A stretch of 64,000 nucleotides of DNA from NCBI GenBank assembly GCA_001939145.1, contig LSRX01001380.1:1-64000 (forward strand), given 5' to 3'. A program made the position numbers and the translations under genes. The first letter of the stretch is position 1; each line of letters starts with the position of its first letter. Below, in pieces: positions 1 through 13,300 of this stretch. The notes under the pieces were generated by a model. It saw only the letters and a list, made by a program, of their open reading frames with translations, was not told the origin of the DNA and did not search any database. Source of the stretch: Symbiodinium microadriaticum (Eukaryota; Sar; Dinophyceae; Suessiales; Symbiodiniaceae).

Positions 1-115
1 TAAACCCTCAAGAAAGAAATAAATAGAAATTGCTTGTTGATGTTGGACATGCGGAAGTTCATTTTTTCGGTGGATACATACCTTTCCATTTTCGAATAAA
101 CCAATTTCCGTTTCA

Positions 116-235
116 GGGTAGCCCAGGCCCAGCCCCAGCCTAGCCACTCGCCCACCACTCGCCCAGCCACCCAGCTGCTTCCCAGCCAGCCTCACCCAGC
201 CCCCAGCCCAGACTTGGCTGGGGGTTATGCCCACG
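116..235. repeat. CCCAGCC-rich imperfect minisatellite
   Basis: A C-rich, purine-poor stretch built from degenerate CCCAGCC/CCACTCGCC units. It creates long open frames on both strands (including a 217-codon minus frame over 140-793), but their composition is set by the repeat and no domain is visible. From its end to about 960 I see no gene. Confidence 0.6.
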
Positions 236-964
236 CCGCACTGGCTGCTGAGCAGACATGCACATTCTGAACGCGGTCAGGCGCAACTCTGGTACGATTC
301 CCTCACGGCTGTCACCCAGCAAGCCTAGCAATGGTGCTGGTACAAGAATGCGATAGACATGTGCACGTACGTGTGCTTGCGAGTTCAAGTGTGGTAGGTC
401 CAGCCGACGATAGAGCCTTTTTCGGGATGCGCGTGGTTGCCGGATGTTGCAGAGCTTGTCAGCATCACCCCGCCGAGAACAAGGGCTCAAGTGTGAACGA
501 GGACTTCTTACGCACTGAACCTCGTCTGCAGTTGGAACGCCTGAACCGCCTAAACTCAAGATCTTCAAGCCCCTGCATCCAATAGAGTGTCTACCACGTG
601 AAATTCTGGTCGCTTTTGGCCCAGTCCGAGAGCAGTGTGCACTCGCTATGGGGCCGGCCCAAACGAAGGCATTGCATTCAGACCATGCCGGCGATGGTGC
701 CCTCCTCAGTTTCCTCGGTACGCGTAGTCCGGTGCTCCAGGCGTTAGAAATCTTAAGGGTCAACCAAGGATGTTTGATACTGTTTGCAGTCACGGGAAGA
801 AAGGGCTATGCAGCTGGGGATTCGTCTTAAGAACTGCCGCTTGAGTACAGCACCTGGGGTGAAGCATCAAACAAATTGATCAAAATGAAGAAGAATTTGG
901 CACGCCGGACATCAATAAGATAAAAATATTGATAGACATCAAGAGACAAATTGAGCGTTTGTCC

Positions 965-1375
965 TTGAAACCAGCCGTGGTTGCTTTATGGGTTTTCTTA
1001 TGGAAACATGCGCATTTCCATGGTTTTCTAGGGACAAATCAGAAAAAGCAACCAGTTGCTTTATGGATTTTCCTCTAGAAACATGCACACTCACATGGGT
1101 TCTCTATGGAGTATCCCATAAAGCAACCGGTTGCTTTATGGATTTCCTCTCGAAACATGCACATTCAAATGGTGGAAAAATCCAAAAAGCAACCAGTTGC
1201 TTTACAGAAAGGACCGCTGTGAAGTCCCTGTTTTTTCTCTTGCTCTATGGGTTTCCCAATAGAAACATGCACTGGTTTACAATGGCAAAAACATGCAAAA
1301 ACCATCAAGCGGCCAGTTGCCCTATGGGCTTTCCTATAGAAACATTCACATTCACATGGTTTTCTATATGGTGCC
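965..1375. repeat. Palindrome-centred tandem repeat, about 5 units
   Basis: About five degenerate units of roughly 65-120 bp. Each carries a core AGCAACCNGTTGCTTTATGG followed by a TTTTCCTNTNGAAACATGC-like tail. The core is itself an inverted repeat; at 1116-1141 it is a perfect 26-bp palindrome centred on CCGG. A continuous 164-codon plus-strand frame over 988-1482 is a by-product of the repeat and shows no protein-like composition. The structure could be a satellite, a cruciform-forming element or an array of transposon ends. Confidence 0.75.
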
Positions 1376-4300
1376 CCTATCTCGCTCCTCTGAAAGAGCG
1401 AGTTCCGACCGCGAAACTACTGCCAGCTGTAGACAACTACAGTCTTGCACAAATAACAGCGACGACTCGCCAATCTTATTGACAAAATTGTTGGCGCACC
1501 CCAACGTGCAAAGTCGGGAAAATGGGTGAACCTGCTAGAAAGCCGCAGCTTCGCAACATCCTGGCCCCTGAGTAAGAGAACTCTTAGAGTTATCTGTGAA
1601 GCCTTACTATACCGGCGAAGCCCAGAACTCTAAACCATCAACCCCTCACACTGAACCCGATATGTTGACACTGCAGACTAGCTCCAACTACAAGCTAGCC
1701 TTTATTTTAACCCCCGACACCTGAAAACCCTGCCATCAACATCTCAAACTTCGTGAGGTGCGAACCTCGGTAACTGTGGGCTTGCCGACGATTTGCATCA
1801 ACAGGTGCCTCGGCATTGTCGGGTAGGGGAATGCGCGGTCTTGATGACTTGCGACATGGCCTTTGAAGGGTCAAAGGCAAAGGCGTACATACTCAAAGAA
1901 CAGACTTCCAAGCACACCACCGAGGTAACGAGTTGAGGCATGTAAGCTGCGGAAGCGTTTGAAGCTCGTGTTATTGTTAATTGGTCTTCTCCTTGTTATC
2001 TGCAAATGCATCTCAAACACCTATCATCCGGGATCCATCTGTGCCCGGGACTCGAAAGTCAGGCCCAGAACTTCAGGATTTGGGCTCCCGTTCCTTGATT
2101 CAACGTATAATTTTGACTTGACGCTGGGCACCACGTTTCAGTTTCAGGCCGATTGTGCTTCTTTGTTTTGCAGCAGATGTCTCAAGAACAAGGCAACGGA
2201 GCCCGTAAGAGAAAGTGTGCGCTTGAGCACGTCAGGGAGAAGGCTTGGATCTGGAAAACCGATGTCGTAAACGCACATGTTATTAAGCGGGATGGTGGAG
2301 TTCGAGAGGACCGAAAACACCGAAAGGTCGCAATGCATCGGAAAAATGGCTGTGCTAAGCTGATGATTTGTTTAGTATTTCTCGGACGGAGGGCCTTCCA
2401 TGCTTACACTTGTTGATCCAATTTCATCGGATAGGACACAGTCACGAAAGCAAGCACATAATTTCTGAAAGTTTGTATTTCAAGAAAGCTTACCTTTCTG
2501 GCATGGTTCTCCCACATTTCCACGTATCATGAAGACTCTACTGATGTTGAACCTAACCGGGTAGGCAACGTTCACAGAGGTGATGAAACGGAGCAAGACA
2601 TGACGGTCATGATTTTTTTGGAGTACACAAGGTCATGGGGGCCCGTAATTTTTCTGCCTGTTTGCGGGATGGCCACACGCTTGCAGGACCACAATCACTA
2701 CTGACTGCTGCCCCTTGTTTGCGTATCAAGTAGTGCGCTTCTTTGCTTCTTAGGTAGGATCCGGCTGCTGCCAGTATATTGCTAAGACACGCAGGCCCAG
2801 TTGGCATTGTTGTCTGATTGTTGAAGATGGGGATGATGAGACAGTCATAATGACGCTGACGGGACAAACAGGTCTGGTGGTGATGCATATCATGATACGG
2901 CGATGGTAAAGATCATGGTGCCCAAGACATGTCTGCTGTGTTGAGTTTGGGCTTAGGCCTCAAGGATTAATTTAGAGTTTGAGCTTTGAAGGTATGTGGG
3001 GATGTTTGGGGTGGCCCAGGAAGCGAAGCGCAATAAGGTAGGACAGCGAAACTGCCATGCCCGTGGTTCCATGCTTCATAGATGCAGTAGTGGACTTAGC
3101 CAAGACTGCACGACGCCATACGACTCGGTTATCATGGCATTATGTCGCGGGGGTCTAACTGTTCTGGGCCAAAACTGCGGGAGCCTGTGTCTGTTATGCA
3201 CGAGAACCAGAAACGTTGACAACCACCCACTCCCCCACCCCCCAACCCGCCGAGCTTGTTTGGGGTTTAAACATTGCTTGTCTGGACTTGATTCGAACGC
3301 ATGGCTTCCATGCCTGACTCGCCTAGCACTGCACCTGCCCGTTCATGCCCACCAGATTTGCCAGAAGCAGAGTTTTGCAGGCAATGGCAACAGGTTTGAG
3401 CTTTGTGGCGTTTGAAAAGGCTTCGAAATTCGTTCGTCACAAGCTCGGATTTTCTGGAAAACGTGTTCTGACTGCACAGTGCTTGTTTGACATTCTGCAA
3501 TCCAAGGCGGCAAGCCTTGGCGCGACTGGTTGGCACTTAAACACCAGGAATCTCTAAAGCACAAGTCGATCAGAAAGCACAACAGGGTCCAGGTATCTTG
3601 TAACCGTGAGTAAAGGCCGATGAGTCCGTAAACACCGATGGAATTGGTAAGCCGCAACCCCGTCTGAGCGCGTGGCGCTGACGCAAAAGCAAGCAAAGTG
3701 AACCACATGTTCACCACGAGAAAGTATGCATGCCATCTGCCTACGCTTTCTCTTGAACCATCGTGCCTCAGCTGTACTACCCACACTGGCTTTTGTGGGG
3801 CGCTCCACTTGTGACAATCGATCTTTAGGCTTGCAGCCCTTCGTCACGAATCCAAGAGTCTCAAATGGGGGAACACTTGGGCAGTTTGGCGAAATCCGTC
3901 GAAACCCCAGTAGACCCAGACAACAGCAACTACAAAGGTCCTTGCAGGCTATGCCGGGAGCGGCGTCGCAAGCGTATGTCCCGGGAGATCGTGCACCTAC
4001 CGGAGGCGTCTCGCGGCATCACGGAAAATCCCGCTACACTGAGAATTAGAACCCCAGAGAGTTTCCACGGTGTTTGTGGACCTTCGAGCTACTCAAAACT
4101 TGCAAGGTGCTTCTTTTCCCATGCCTTCGCTCGCTTCAGTGTCCAGCACACTACGGCGAAATTGAGGGAGAATGGAACACGCCCGGGGCCCAAACGAACT
4201 GAATGAGCATGAACCTCAGATGACCATCTGGATTCCTTGGTGTATGCTGCCTGAGTTAACGCAGGTGCATAAGTGTGTCTCAGACTGTGCCTCGATGCGC

Positions 4301-7300
4301 CTCGCCTAGATAGGCTTGCAGAGTGGAAGCAAAGGAGGCACGCCGAATGTCAGGCTGGCATCCACCACGACTGTGACCCCAACTCGGCGCCGAGGTGATG
4401 CTATGTTGGAGTGGCCACGGCAATCCTCTTTGGCATCTGAAAAAATATATAGCGCAAGCTGCATAAAACTTCCCGGAACTTCCTTGACTTGCATGCTTCC
4501 AACGGGCACACAGGATGGCAAGCTGCGCCAACAAGTATTACCTACGAATTGAGAAAATCGAAAGCATCCGTCTCAGCGGCACGTTCTCTAAGTGTGGCCT
4601 CCCTGCAGGTTGTGAGGCTGTCGGTGCGTCAGGGGCTGAACGACTGGAAATTCCGGGTCCTGTCGCGGGACACCAGCAGAAACACAAGAGACGTACAGGA
4701 CGAATCTCCTTCCGCTAGAGCATCACTTCGAGGACGGGGGGCCCTTACCATGCTTTGCCCAATCCATTCGCCAGTTCACTCTCCGTCAGCAACAGCAACG
4801 CAGGCAATCAGAAGAAGCCAACACAGAGCCGGGTTGCTTTGTCCAAATGCGAAGGCCATGCGAACTTCCACGTGAGATTTTCAAGGCCAACAGTAACAAT
4901 AACTCCAAGCGCGAGTCCACTCTGCCACGGGAGTGTCGGAGCTGAGAGCCGCTTGACAACCTGGACAGCTGTGACTTGAGTTTGCGCATGCTCGAAGAGC
5001 TGCTCGAAGCTTGAGCCGAGGTCGGAAGCTCAACGGGCAGGGAAGTGCTTGAGAGGTCGGAAGCTCCTGTTCAGGCAGAAGACCAATGATCTCATCTCAT
5101 GCCTGTCGTGCCCGTCGTGCGTGCTCTTGAGACTAAGGCCCCTTCAAGAGAGCTGCACCTGCATGTTGCCAGGCATTTGCCCGAAGCACTTCAGGCCGCG
5201 AGGCCGCGAGGCACAGGGCCGTTTTGCAGCGTCGGATGCTTGCGGCGTTCCCGGGAACATGGGATCGGCATCTCCTATCTAGCCTGGGCTCAGAGCGACA
5301 GTCTTCAGCCGCTTCCTCATGTGTGGTTTCACGCTGCGGCGGGTCACCGAGGAAGGAGCCGTCTTCTTAGGTGCGTCCTGCCATGTTCACACATGTCTCT
5401 GGCAGCTTTGTGACAAGCTTGTCAGCTTGAAGTTCCTTGGATTCCTGACTGCCCGCTACTGGCCTGCTTTACCGCGTGCAAGCCCTTCTGGACGCATGGA
5501 TCATTGTTCCGCTTGCATGCAGAGGTGGTCCAGAACCTGATGCTGAGAGGTGCAGGGTTTCCTGTTCGCAGCTTTTTGCAGGACTTGTCGCAGCACGGAC
5601 TGCCCGGGCACGGCATGCTTGGCCATGACCTGCTCTGAAGCGAAGCTACCGCTGCATCACTCAGCTGATCCGCTGCAGCGGCAGGGGGTTCTACGACAGC
5701 AAGTATTTGCCGGCGTCGGCCCCTGAAATAGCACTCTTCTCCGGCACACCCTACCAACAAAAATAAAATGGAAATGCCTCGGTTGGGCGTCCTTTCAACT
5801 TCACCCCAGGTGACAGTGAAGAGTGGTCGAGCCGGGTTTCCAATTGTGGCAGGAGGCCGCTGTGCGCATGCCAGAAACGCACCTTCACACTTGGCGCATT
5901 CTGTGAGCACGTGGAAAATGCCGTAAGTCCCTAGATCCCCGAATCTACAAGTTCCGGAAAGCTGGCCTGAGCGTTCGGTTTGCAGCATCGCGACGGAGTG
6001 CACTCGGCCGCGCGATCGCAATTGCTGCCTGCGCCCCCATGGGCTCGTAGTAAGTTCACGGCCGAATCATCAAGGCGTGACGGCAATCCACAGAACGGCT
6101 ACTTGCAAGACTAGCATCTTGGTCAGCTCCACCATGGTTTAGACCTTCAAGGTCTTGAGGCTGGTTCATGCCTATAACGAAATCATTTCGGCGTGTAAGG
6201 CGCGCGAAGGTACCTCTCTGAAGAAGCCATGGACATGAGGATGCACTTGAAGATGGCTTAATATGCTATGTGGGCAACACACGCTGCACAGATTCCTCGG
6301 GCCTTCAAGTCTTCAAGCAGTCCTGTACTAAAGGAAGTCTCAACTTCGGGCGGCTGCTCGGGCAGGACTGTTCCGGGCTCAAGCTTTCCAACCTGCGGGA
6401 CCACATAGGCGTTTGTCATCTGCCATGGATGCGAGCTCGCGAGCACAGCCCATATCAAGCTGCACTAACATCACCGTAGAAACAGGCATGGCCTTTTCTG
6501 CTAGCTCCCAGGTGCCTTGTTATGGCATGCGGCCCACAAGCACGCACACACGGCTACGCCGTCGCTGTACTGCTCTAGTGCGTTTGGCGAGAGGTGGCAA
6601 AAGCGGGCAGAGTGGCTGGAGCTCCAGCTGCTCCCAGTACGCCAAGCATAGATCCCTGTCATTCCCAGCATAGCCCAGGCCCTCACATCGCCTCGCATTC
6701 AGCCTTGCCAGCCTTGCTGTCTGCTGCTCATGCTGCTCATGCAGCGTGAGCATGCCACTTTCGATCTAGGGCTTTGAGCAGACGTGTGCACCTTCGAGAG
6801 AAACTGCAGCGTCGTTCTGGTTTCTGACACCTGGAGGACTAAAGGCTGGCGTGCCACCACACACGACAAACACTGGTCCACTAAGGAAGTGGCTCCGGCG
6901 AGTGTCCAGGCACAGGGCCACGACCTACCGCATCCCGAAGCTTGCGCAGGCAAAGGGTGCCAAGCACCAGCCTTGCTCTTATCCAGACCCTGTTGATGGA
7001 AGCTCTCTTTAGGCTGGTCCAGCGCACGAGGCTTAGCCCCAGAAGGGCTGTGGAAGAGCGTACGGCCTTAAGATCTTTAGGTCTCAGGTTGCCGCAAGCA
7101 AGGAATGTCGGAGGTCGGGCTTTGCTGCAATGACTTGGCCCAAACACCTTGAGCTAAACGGTCGCCCCGCACAGCTATGCGATCACCGACTGGGCTGCCA
7201 GGACGGAACATCTGATTTCCCCGTTTACGGCGATGTGTAGAAAGCGCTGCCAAAGCTGGCAGCTCATGCTTTGCGGCATACAGCCGCCAAGTTTAACTCC

Positions 7301-10300
7301 TGGGTAACTCTGCTTGAGCTATACACATCTCAGACAAGCGCAATCTGTATGCAGGCTGAGGTCATGAAGCTTGGGGAACTCGGGAGACAACACAAGGGTA
7401 GCAGGGGCCCAGGAAATCTGGCAAAGTTGTGCCCCAGGCGAGGCAGAGGCCTTGCAAATGACATTTTGGGAGTTTGGAAACAACCGGTGAGTGGGACTCA
7501 ACAGAGCCAATTCCAGCGCACTTCCTCAGAACCGAGAGAAAGCCGATGATTGCCCAGAACTTTGCTCGTGAGCAGTACGACAATGTGCCCTAGATCTCGA
7601 CAGATGTTCGATACCCGCAAAGGATCCGAACTTCGGGAAGCTGACGGGAACGTCTGCGCAAGAACTTCCGAGATCGCGATTGCATCTGGCGACAGCTCAC
7701 CATAGCCCAAGACGGATCCACCCCCACGAACAAGCCCTGAAAGCCTATAACCGATCTGGCCCAGGGCTGAACCCCGAAAGCAAGCTCCCGTGAACCCACG
7801 AAGCCAAGCATTTCGCTCGACCGATCCACTGAACCCTGCACACACTCTGGTCCACCCGACAGGGCAGGGGCTCTTCGCCGCGACCTACCGCATCCCGAAG
7901 CTTGCGCAAGCGCTTCTGGGCACGGTCCACGAAAGCCGAGCTCGAGACATAGAAAGAAATCGAATCCTTACTGGCGTCGATAAGCCAGCAACTAAGGCAC
8001 TACACTGCATTCACATCCAAATGAAGTCAGCATCAGCATCTGCTGCCAGAACAAGCTCGACTGCGACATTCTGCACCCGCAAAAACCAAAGTGTGGTCCC
8101 GGTCGGGGTTGCAGGGCCGCTCTGAGACAAGACACTTGCATCTGCTAACCTGGTCATGTCTGCGGCCGCCGCGCCCGCCAATCGCAAGCTGCAGGTGCTG
8201 TAAATGGGCGCCAGGGGCACGGAGAGAGCATTGTTTTGAATCATTCCTTCGGTGGCTGAAGTTCAAGCCCCGGTTGGCCCAAGTGCAGCGAAAGCCAACA
8301 CCGGCTTCGGGATTTCCAAAGTCACAAAGCCACAGGACATTCTTTCCTCGCCGTCTCGTGAGTGCACACTGACGACGACACAGGAGGCAGTCCAAACCAT
8401 GGGAGCTTTCGATGTGCCTTCATACTCCTCAAGCAGCCGACGCGCCGAACAGGTGCTGAGATCAGAAAAACGATTCCAAAGCCCACCCCGCACAGGATAG
8501 AAAAGGCCTCAGGAAGTCACTGGCTTGCTTCGATCACAGGAACCTCGCACTGCAGAAGAGCGTAACTTCCGGCAGGCCTTAGAGAAATGCATCAGGCTGG
8601 GCGGCTAGCAGCTAGACCTTTGAGAAATGCTTTGGAGACGGCGCCTTGTGGAGCAACCCAAAAGTCTCAAAGGCCCTCGACACGGACTGGCTGTGACAGA
8701 CGCTGAAGGGGCTCGGCAGGGGCAAGACGTGGAAGAGCTGGGCCTGATGCCTGCGGCGCGGTGCCGACTGCAAAATCCCTGCTGCATCTCCTTTTGCCTT
8801 CTGCCTCCGTGATGGAGCGCCTAGCGGCAGCGGCCTTAGCGGCCTTTTTTCCGGCCCAGCGCACGGAGTCTTGCGGAGAGTGTAGAAACAGAGCCAAGGC
8901 TGCTCAGCTCAAGTTTGCAGTGCCCAGGCCGCACTAGGTGAAGCCAAGCACACAAGAAGCAGAGCCGCGCACACAGGAAGAGTTCATGGCTGTACCTCGT
9001 GTCTGTCCTCCTGGATAGGATAGACATCAACAGCCATGGAACATCTCAGGTGACATTTTCTTCCGGCGTGCCCATGCATCCACGTGATCTTTGCGACCGC
9101 CGCCTCTCAGTGTCTTACTTGGCCTGCGCTTCAATTGGGCCCAAGGGCGTTGTGCAAGCCATGCACCTCACTTGATCCCTTATGACGTCTGGAACACGGC
9201 CGTGTCCACACTAGGCACGGAGCGGGGCATACCGCGAGAATGAGCGTACGCAAGAGCCGGCCGCATGCCTATGTTGCCGACGTCCCATGCTTCCGGCCGA
9301 CAGCTACAGCTCCAAGTCGACAGTGGCTGAGGTCGGCAAAAGCTCTGTCAAAGCGATTTGTCCTGAGGAATGCATTGGAACTAAAGCCAACAAGGGCCAA
9401 GACACGGCACAGCCACGAGACGAAGCTGGAGGTGTACCAGTAGGCGGTGAGGCAGCACCTCCGATCTCCAGCTCAGCTCCCTCCGTCGGTCCGTGGCGTT
9501 GAGGCTTGTCTCTGCAATCGCTTCCGATCTGCGAGATTTTTGGGACATGACTTGGCGGACGTTTGACCAACGCCTGGTCAACGCACCACGTCGCATGATC
9601 CATGGTCACGGTGGTCCGAGTGCACCCATAATCTTTGACCGGTTCAAAACCAGCCTCTTCTTGGAAAACTCTGGAATGGGCTTTTCGGCAGTCCGACTTT
9701 CGATGGAAGGTGACTCTGCCTCCTGGCAGTCTCGCCTAGACATGGTGCCAAGCTCAACCTGAAGCGCAGGAGCTCAAGCAAATGATCAAGCCCAACGAAT
9801 CCGTCTCCGGGCCCTCGCAGACTCACATGTGCATGCGCCGCTGCTCTCTATGGCTCTGTGGGGCGGTCGGGCGGCACGCCGGATCTCCGCCCGGCCAGCG
9901 AAAAAGCGCTCTTCTTTACTGTTCTGCGAGGCCAGCTCTCGCCGAGACATGCCGAGAGAAGAAGCGATAGAGAGCGGGCGGCAGGCGGCAGGCGCGTCCA
10001 GGAAGGGAAGAAGCCTCGTAGAGACGAGAAGAGAACAAACAAGAAACCTGTAGAGGACGAGGGTCGAAGAAGGGAAAGGCAGCTCGGTTCTCTTCATTTC
10101 ACCCCGGTAACCGAGTTCGGAACTGAGAAGGAGCTCCGGGTCCCCGAGTGCCAGGCGCTAAAAAGATGGAGATCACTTCGGGTCACGGTACCTTCCCTTC
10201 GTTCCCTTCCTCTGGCAGGCACACCCTGCATTCCAGCCAGGTCCTTCGTCCTTCCTTCAGCTTCAACCGAAGCTAAGGCAGCTAAGAGAGACACTGCAAT

Positions 10301-13300
10301 GGCAAGCTGAGTCTGAGAGAGGGTGAGCAGCCAAGGGATGCACGTGGTTTGACTTCCACAGGCTGCCGACTTTGGCTAACCCGGTTGTACGGCTTAGGAC
10401 CGGACTGTTGCGAGAGTGAAGAGTTGCAGGTGCTGAGTCTTCTGGCCTCGAGCTGAAGACTCTGGGTGTCTTGGTTGTCTTGAAACCGCCGTGGCCATTG
10501 CTCTGAGAGCTCTGTAGGTACTCGCGGATGCCAAGCCTGGCAAGTGGAAAGAAGTGGCAGACAGGCACCTCAAACGGGCACGGAAGGAATGCAAAAGCCG
10601 GACTGCGGCCAGGCTGCCCTTTCCAGGCTTAGTGGCTTGTGAACTTGTAGTTTTCACACCTCTTCTGGCATCGTTTCACAGCATGTTGTGTAACGTGCCG
10701 GTTCCAGGCCTCGCAGCCCTCTCGAACTCTAAACAGAAGAATCCCGTGACTCGTGCGTCTGCGCATGTCTCGGGCTGACATCCGGCAAGCGGCAAGAACG
10801 TCGCGCATGTGTAGCAGCATCGCACGCTGCTGGGCGCGTCCGAGACACGTCATGCCTGTTGTCATTGACGAACGAACACATCAAGGGCATCCGTGTTGGT
10901 GAGCAACGGGCCCTTATGGCTCCTGCTTCGTTTTGCAGGTTGCCCGCCAAAGTGGGCCAGAGGCAGCCGCTGCGCGGAAAGTCGGAGGACAATGCCCCAT
11001 GTCGCATCAAGACTTAGACTTGGGGCTTCAGCGATGTCTTTACTCCTCCGCGAGATGCTATCGTCAGGGCCAGCAGGTTTGCTTTCCTCGGAAGGCTCTT
11101 GCCACGAAGAGGGTGCGGCCTGAACACCTCTCCAGCTAGGACTGCAAGGCTTGGCAGAGTCGTGCGCCGGCGCATATCACATGATTCTGCGACCTGGGAA
11201 GAACCACAAACAAACGTAAGCAATGCACGAAAGAAGCGCTCTTTTGTGTCAGAACTCCTGGCATGATTCCCTGCCTTTTCCCTTTCCGACACTTTTGTCA
11301 TGGCCCAGAGAGGCTGATGATCGAGAACGCACGTTGCATTCTAAGGCTATGCAAAACAACCCCTGCAGCTTCGGCCCGCAGCGCCCGCAGCAGGATGTCA
11401 ATCTCCGGAAAAGGAACCCGTAGTCACGTGGCGTCTTGATACTGTTCTTGAGATGCAACGATGCCATGGTCCATTCCAGAGCCTTCTGTGTCGATAGCTT
11501 CGTATCTGCACTCGCCTCTTTCAGTCGACATCCCCGGACTGCCTTGACAAAGCACCTGTGCAGCAAACGACCTGCAGTGACCTGGACCTGTCTGCACTTT
11601 CGGCACTCCGCGACGGCATCCTATAAAGGCCAGGTTTTTGAGCCAATGGAGTCTGGCAGAGCTGTATTTAACATCAACTGCATTCCTTCTCGGATGCGCA
11701 GCAGGCGTGCGCAGCTGCACCAAGATCTGCCAGCCGTCGCCGTGTCTACAATGCGTTGTGGCACCGACCTCAAGACACCATGGTGAAACCAGTGGTGAAA
11801 CCCATGCTGATAGACTTTGTACTCCGACAGCTTCCGCAGAGCCTCAAGGGTTTAGGGTTACCCTTTGCGTGATGCAAAGGGGATTGCAGCTACCACTTCA
11901 GGAGAAGGCAGTAGGATCTGGACATTATGAATCCGCCTTCCAGCAACCCACGGACTTGCAGAGGCCTGACACTCCAAAGGCCGAGATGACTTGAGTACAA
12001 AGCGGTTCCTGGTGACGTAGGGAGGCTGTGGTGCGACACGTTCAACAGCATCACTGGGGAGCGAACAAACTGACAGCTATATACCCCCTGCGTCTTCGTA
12101 CCTTCGTTGTCCATGAACCGCTGGCCAAGGGGGCATCTATGCACCTTGACGGCTCGCTGCTGGAGACCCTACAGGCCCTACATGTTCAGGTGTGGCCTGA
12201 CATCGTGAATCTTGCAATGCAACGCAAGGTGGCAGCGGTGGCCCATATTGACGAAGGAGCTATGGAGGCGGGGGGAAGGACCTGCTGGCACACTAGGGAC
12301 TCATGCAAGGCAGTGATGCTGCAGTTCATGCAGGGGCAAATCAAGATCGTGTGTACCGCTTCATCTGTGAGTGGGTCGTCACGGGTTAGGATTTGCACCT
12401 TCATGTCGAGCACGAGAATGTGGGTCATGCGCAGCACTGCTTTAGGATCGCAGAATCTCATGGTTGCCGGACTACTGGGAATTCACGAGGTAGGCAAACC
12501 TGGGTTCAGAAGTTAGGGTCTCAGGCCGGTGTTGAAGTCTTGCAGCATCAGACAGCCTGCTCTTCAAGCAACCAGGCACAGTCTGTGTCTGAGTACGGGT
12601 CAGCAAAGGTATCTTGTTGGGGCCGAGTTGCCAGACCTTCGGAGTACTAGGCGACATCGTCATCAGGGCATCCTGTATCGTGGCCCGATGATTTAAACAC
12701 TGAGCACCCACTCAAACTCCGCAGGGCCTAGGAGGCGAACAGGCAGCGACTATGGTTTCTCTCAAGTACATGATGTCAAGCGAGCGCAGTTACATATTGC
12801 TACTTGGTTCTATGTCAAGAGTGCGGACAGCAGCATCGCCGAGTCTGCGGGACAGGTTTCTTAAGAGTCTGTCGCTAGCACCATTATCACCAGATGCGGC
12901 TTTGACTTTCCGTCCCTATGCTTTTTGGTTGGCTATGAACTCTTGCTGCAACACCGACATTCACAAGCTCCGCGGGCTAGAGTGCCGTTCGTGCCATCAT
13001 ACGCCTCCTCAACAACAGCTTCGTAAAGGTTATGCTTTCCATCTCGTTATAGCTACGGCCTAACAAGTCTGCTCCACGGGAAAGAACCGCTAGAATGAGT
13101 CGTCCAACCCGGTGTCTGCACAAACCGCCGGTGGAGGGAAAGACACACAACGACAGAACCACGCTTGGAGACTATGCAGTATGAAGCCTGCTCAAGATTG
13201 TTGCGGAGGCCTTGTATTTATGGGGTTGACCTGCTAGGCTGAATCACCCTACAATAACCGTCAATAACCTGCCTTTAAGGACTATATACATCCAGGCCAG

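Noticed and set aside
140-793. 217-codon minus-strand ORF
   Set aside because: Composition is driven by the CCCAGCC minisatellite and low-information sequence; no motif, and the other strand is open too.
988-1482. 164-codon plus-strand ORF
   Set aside because: It is made of the palindromic tandem repeat; the protein is a set of degenerate copies of the repeat translation.
9858-10310. Arg/Lys-rich 150-codon plus-strand ORF
   Set aside because: Basic composition with no domain, no neighbouring exon on this strand, and opposing frames of similar quality.
12028-12516. Plus-strand 162-codon ORF opposite a minus-strand exon-like frame (12186-12461)
   Set aside because: Both strands look equally coding and neither has a motif or a complete splice context, so no call was made.
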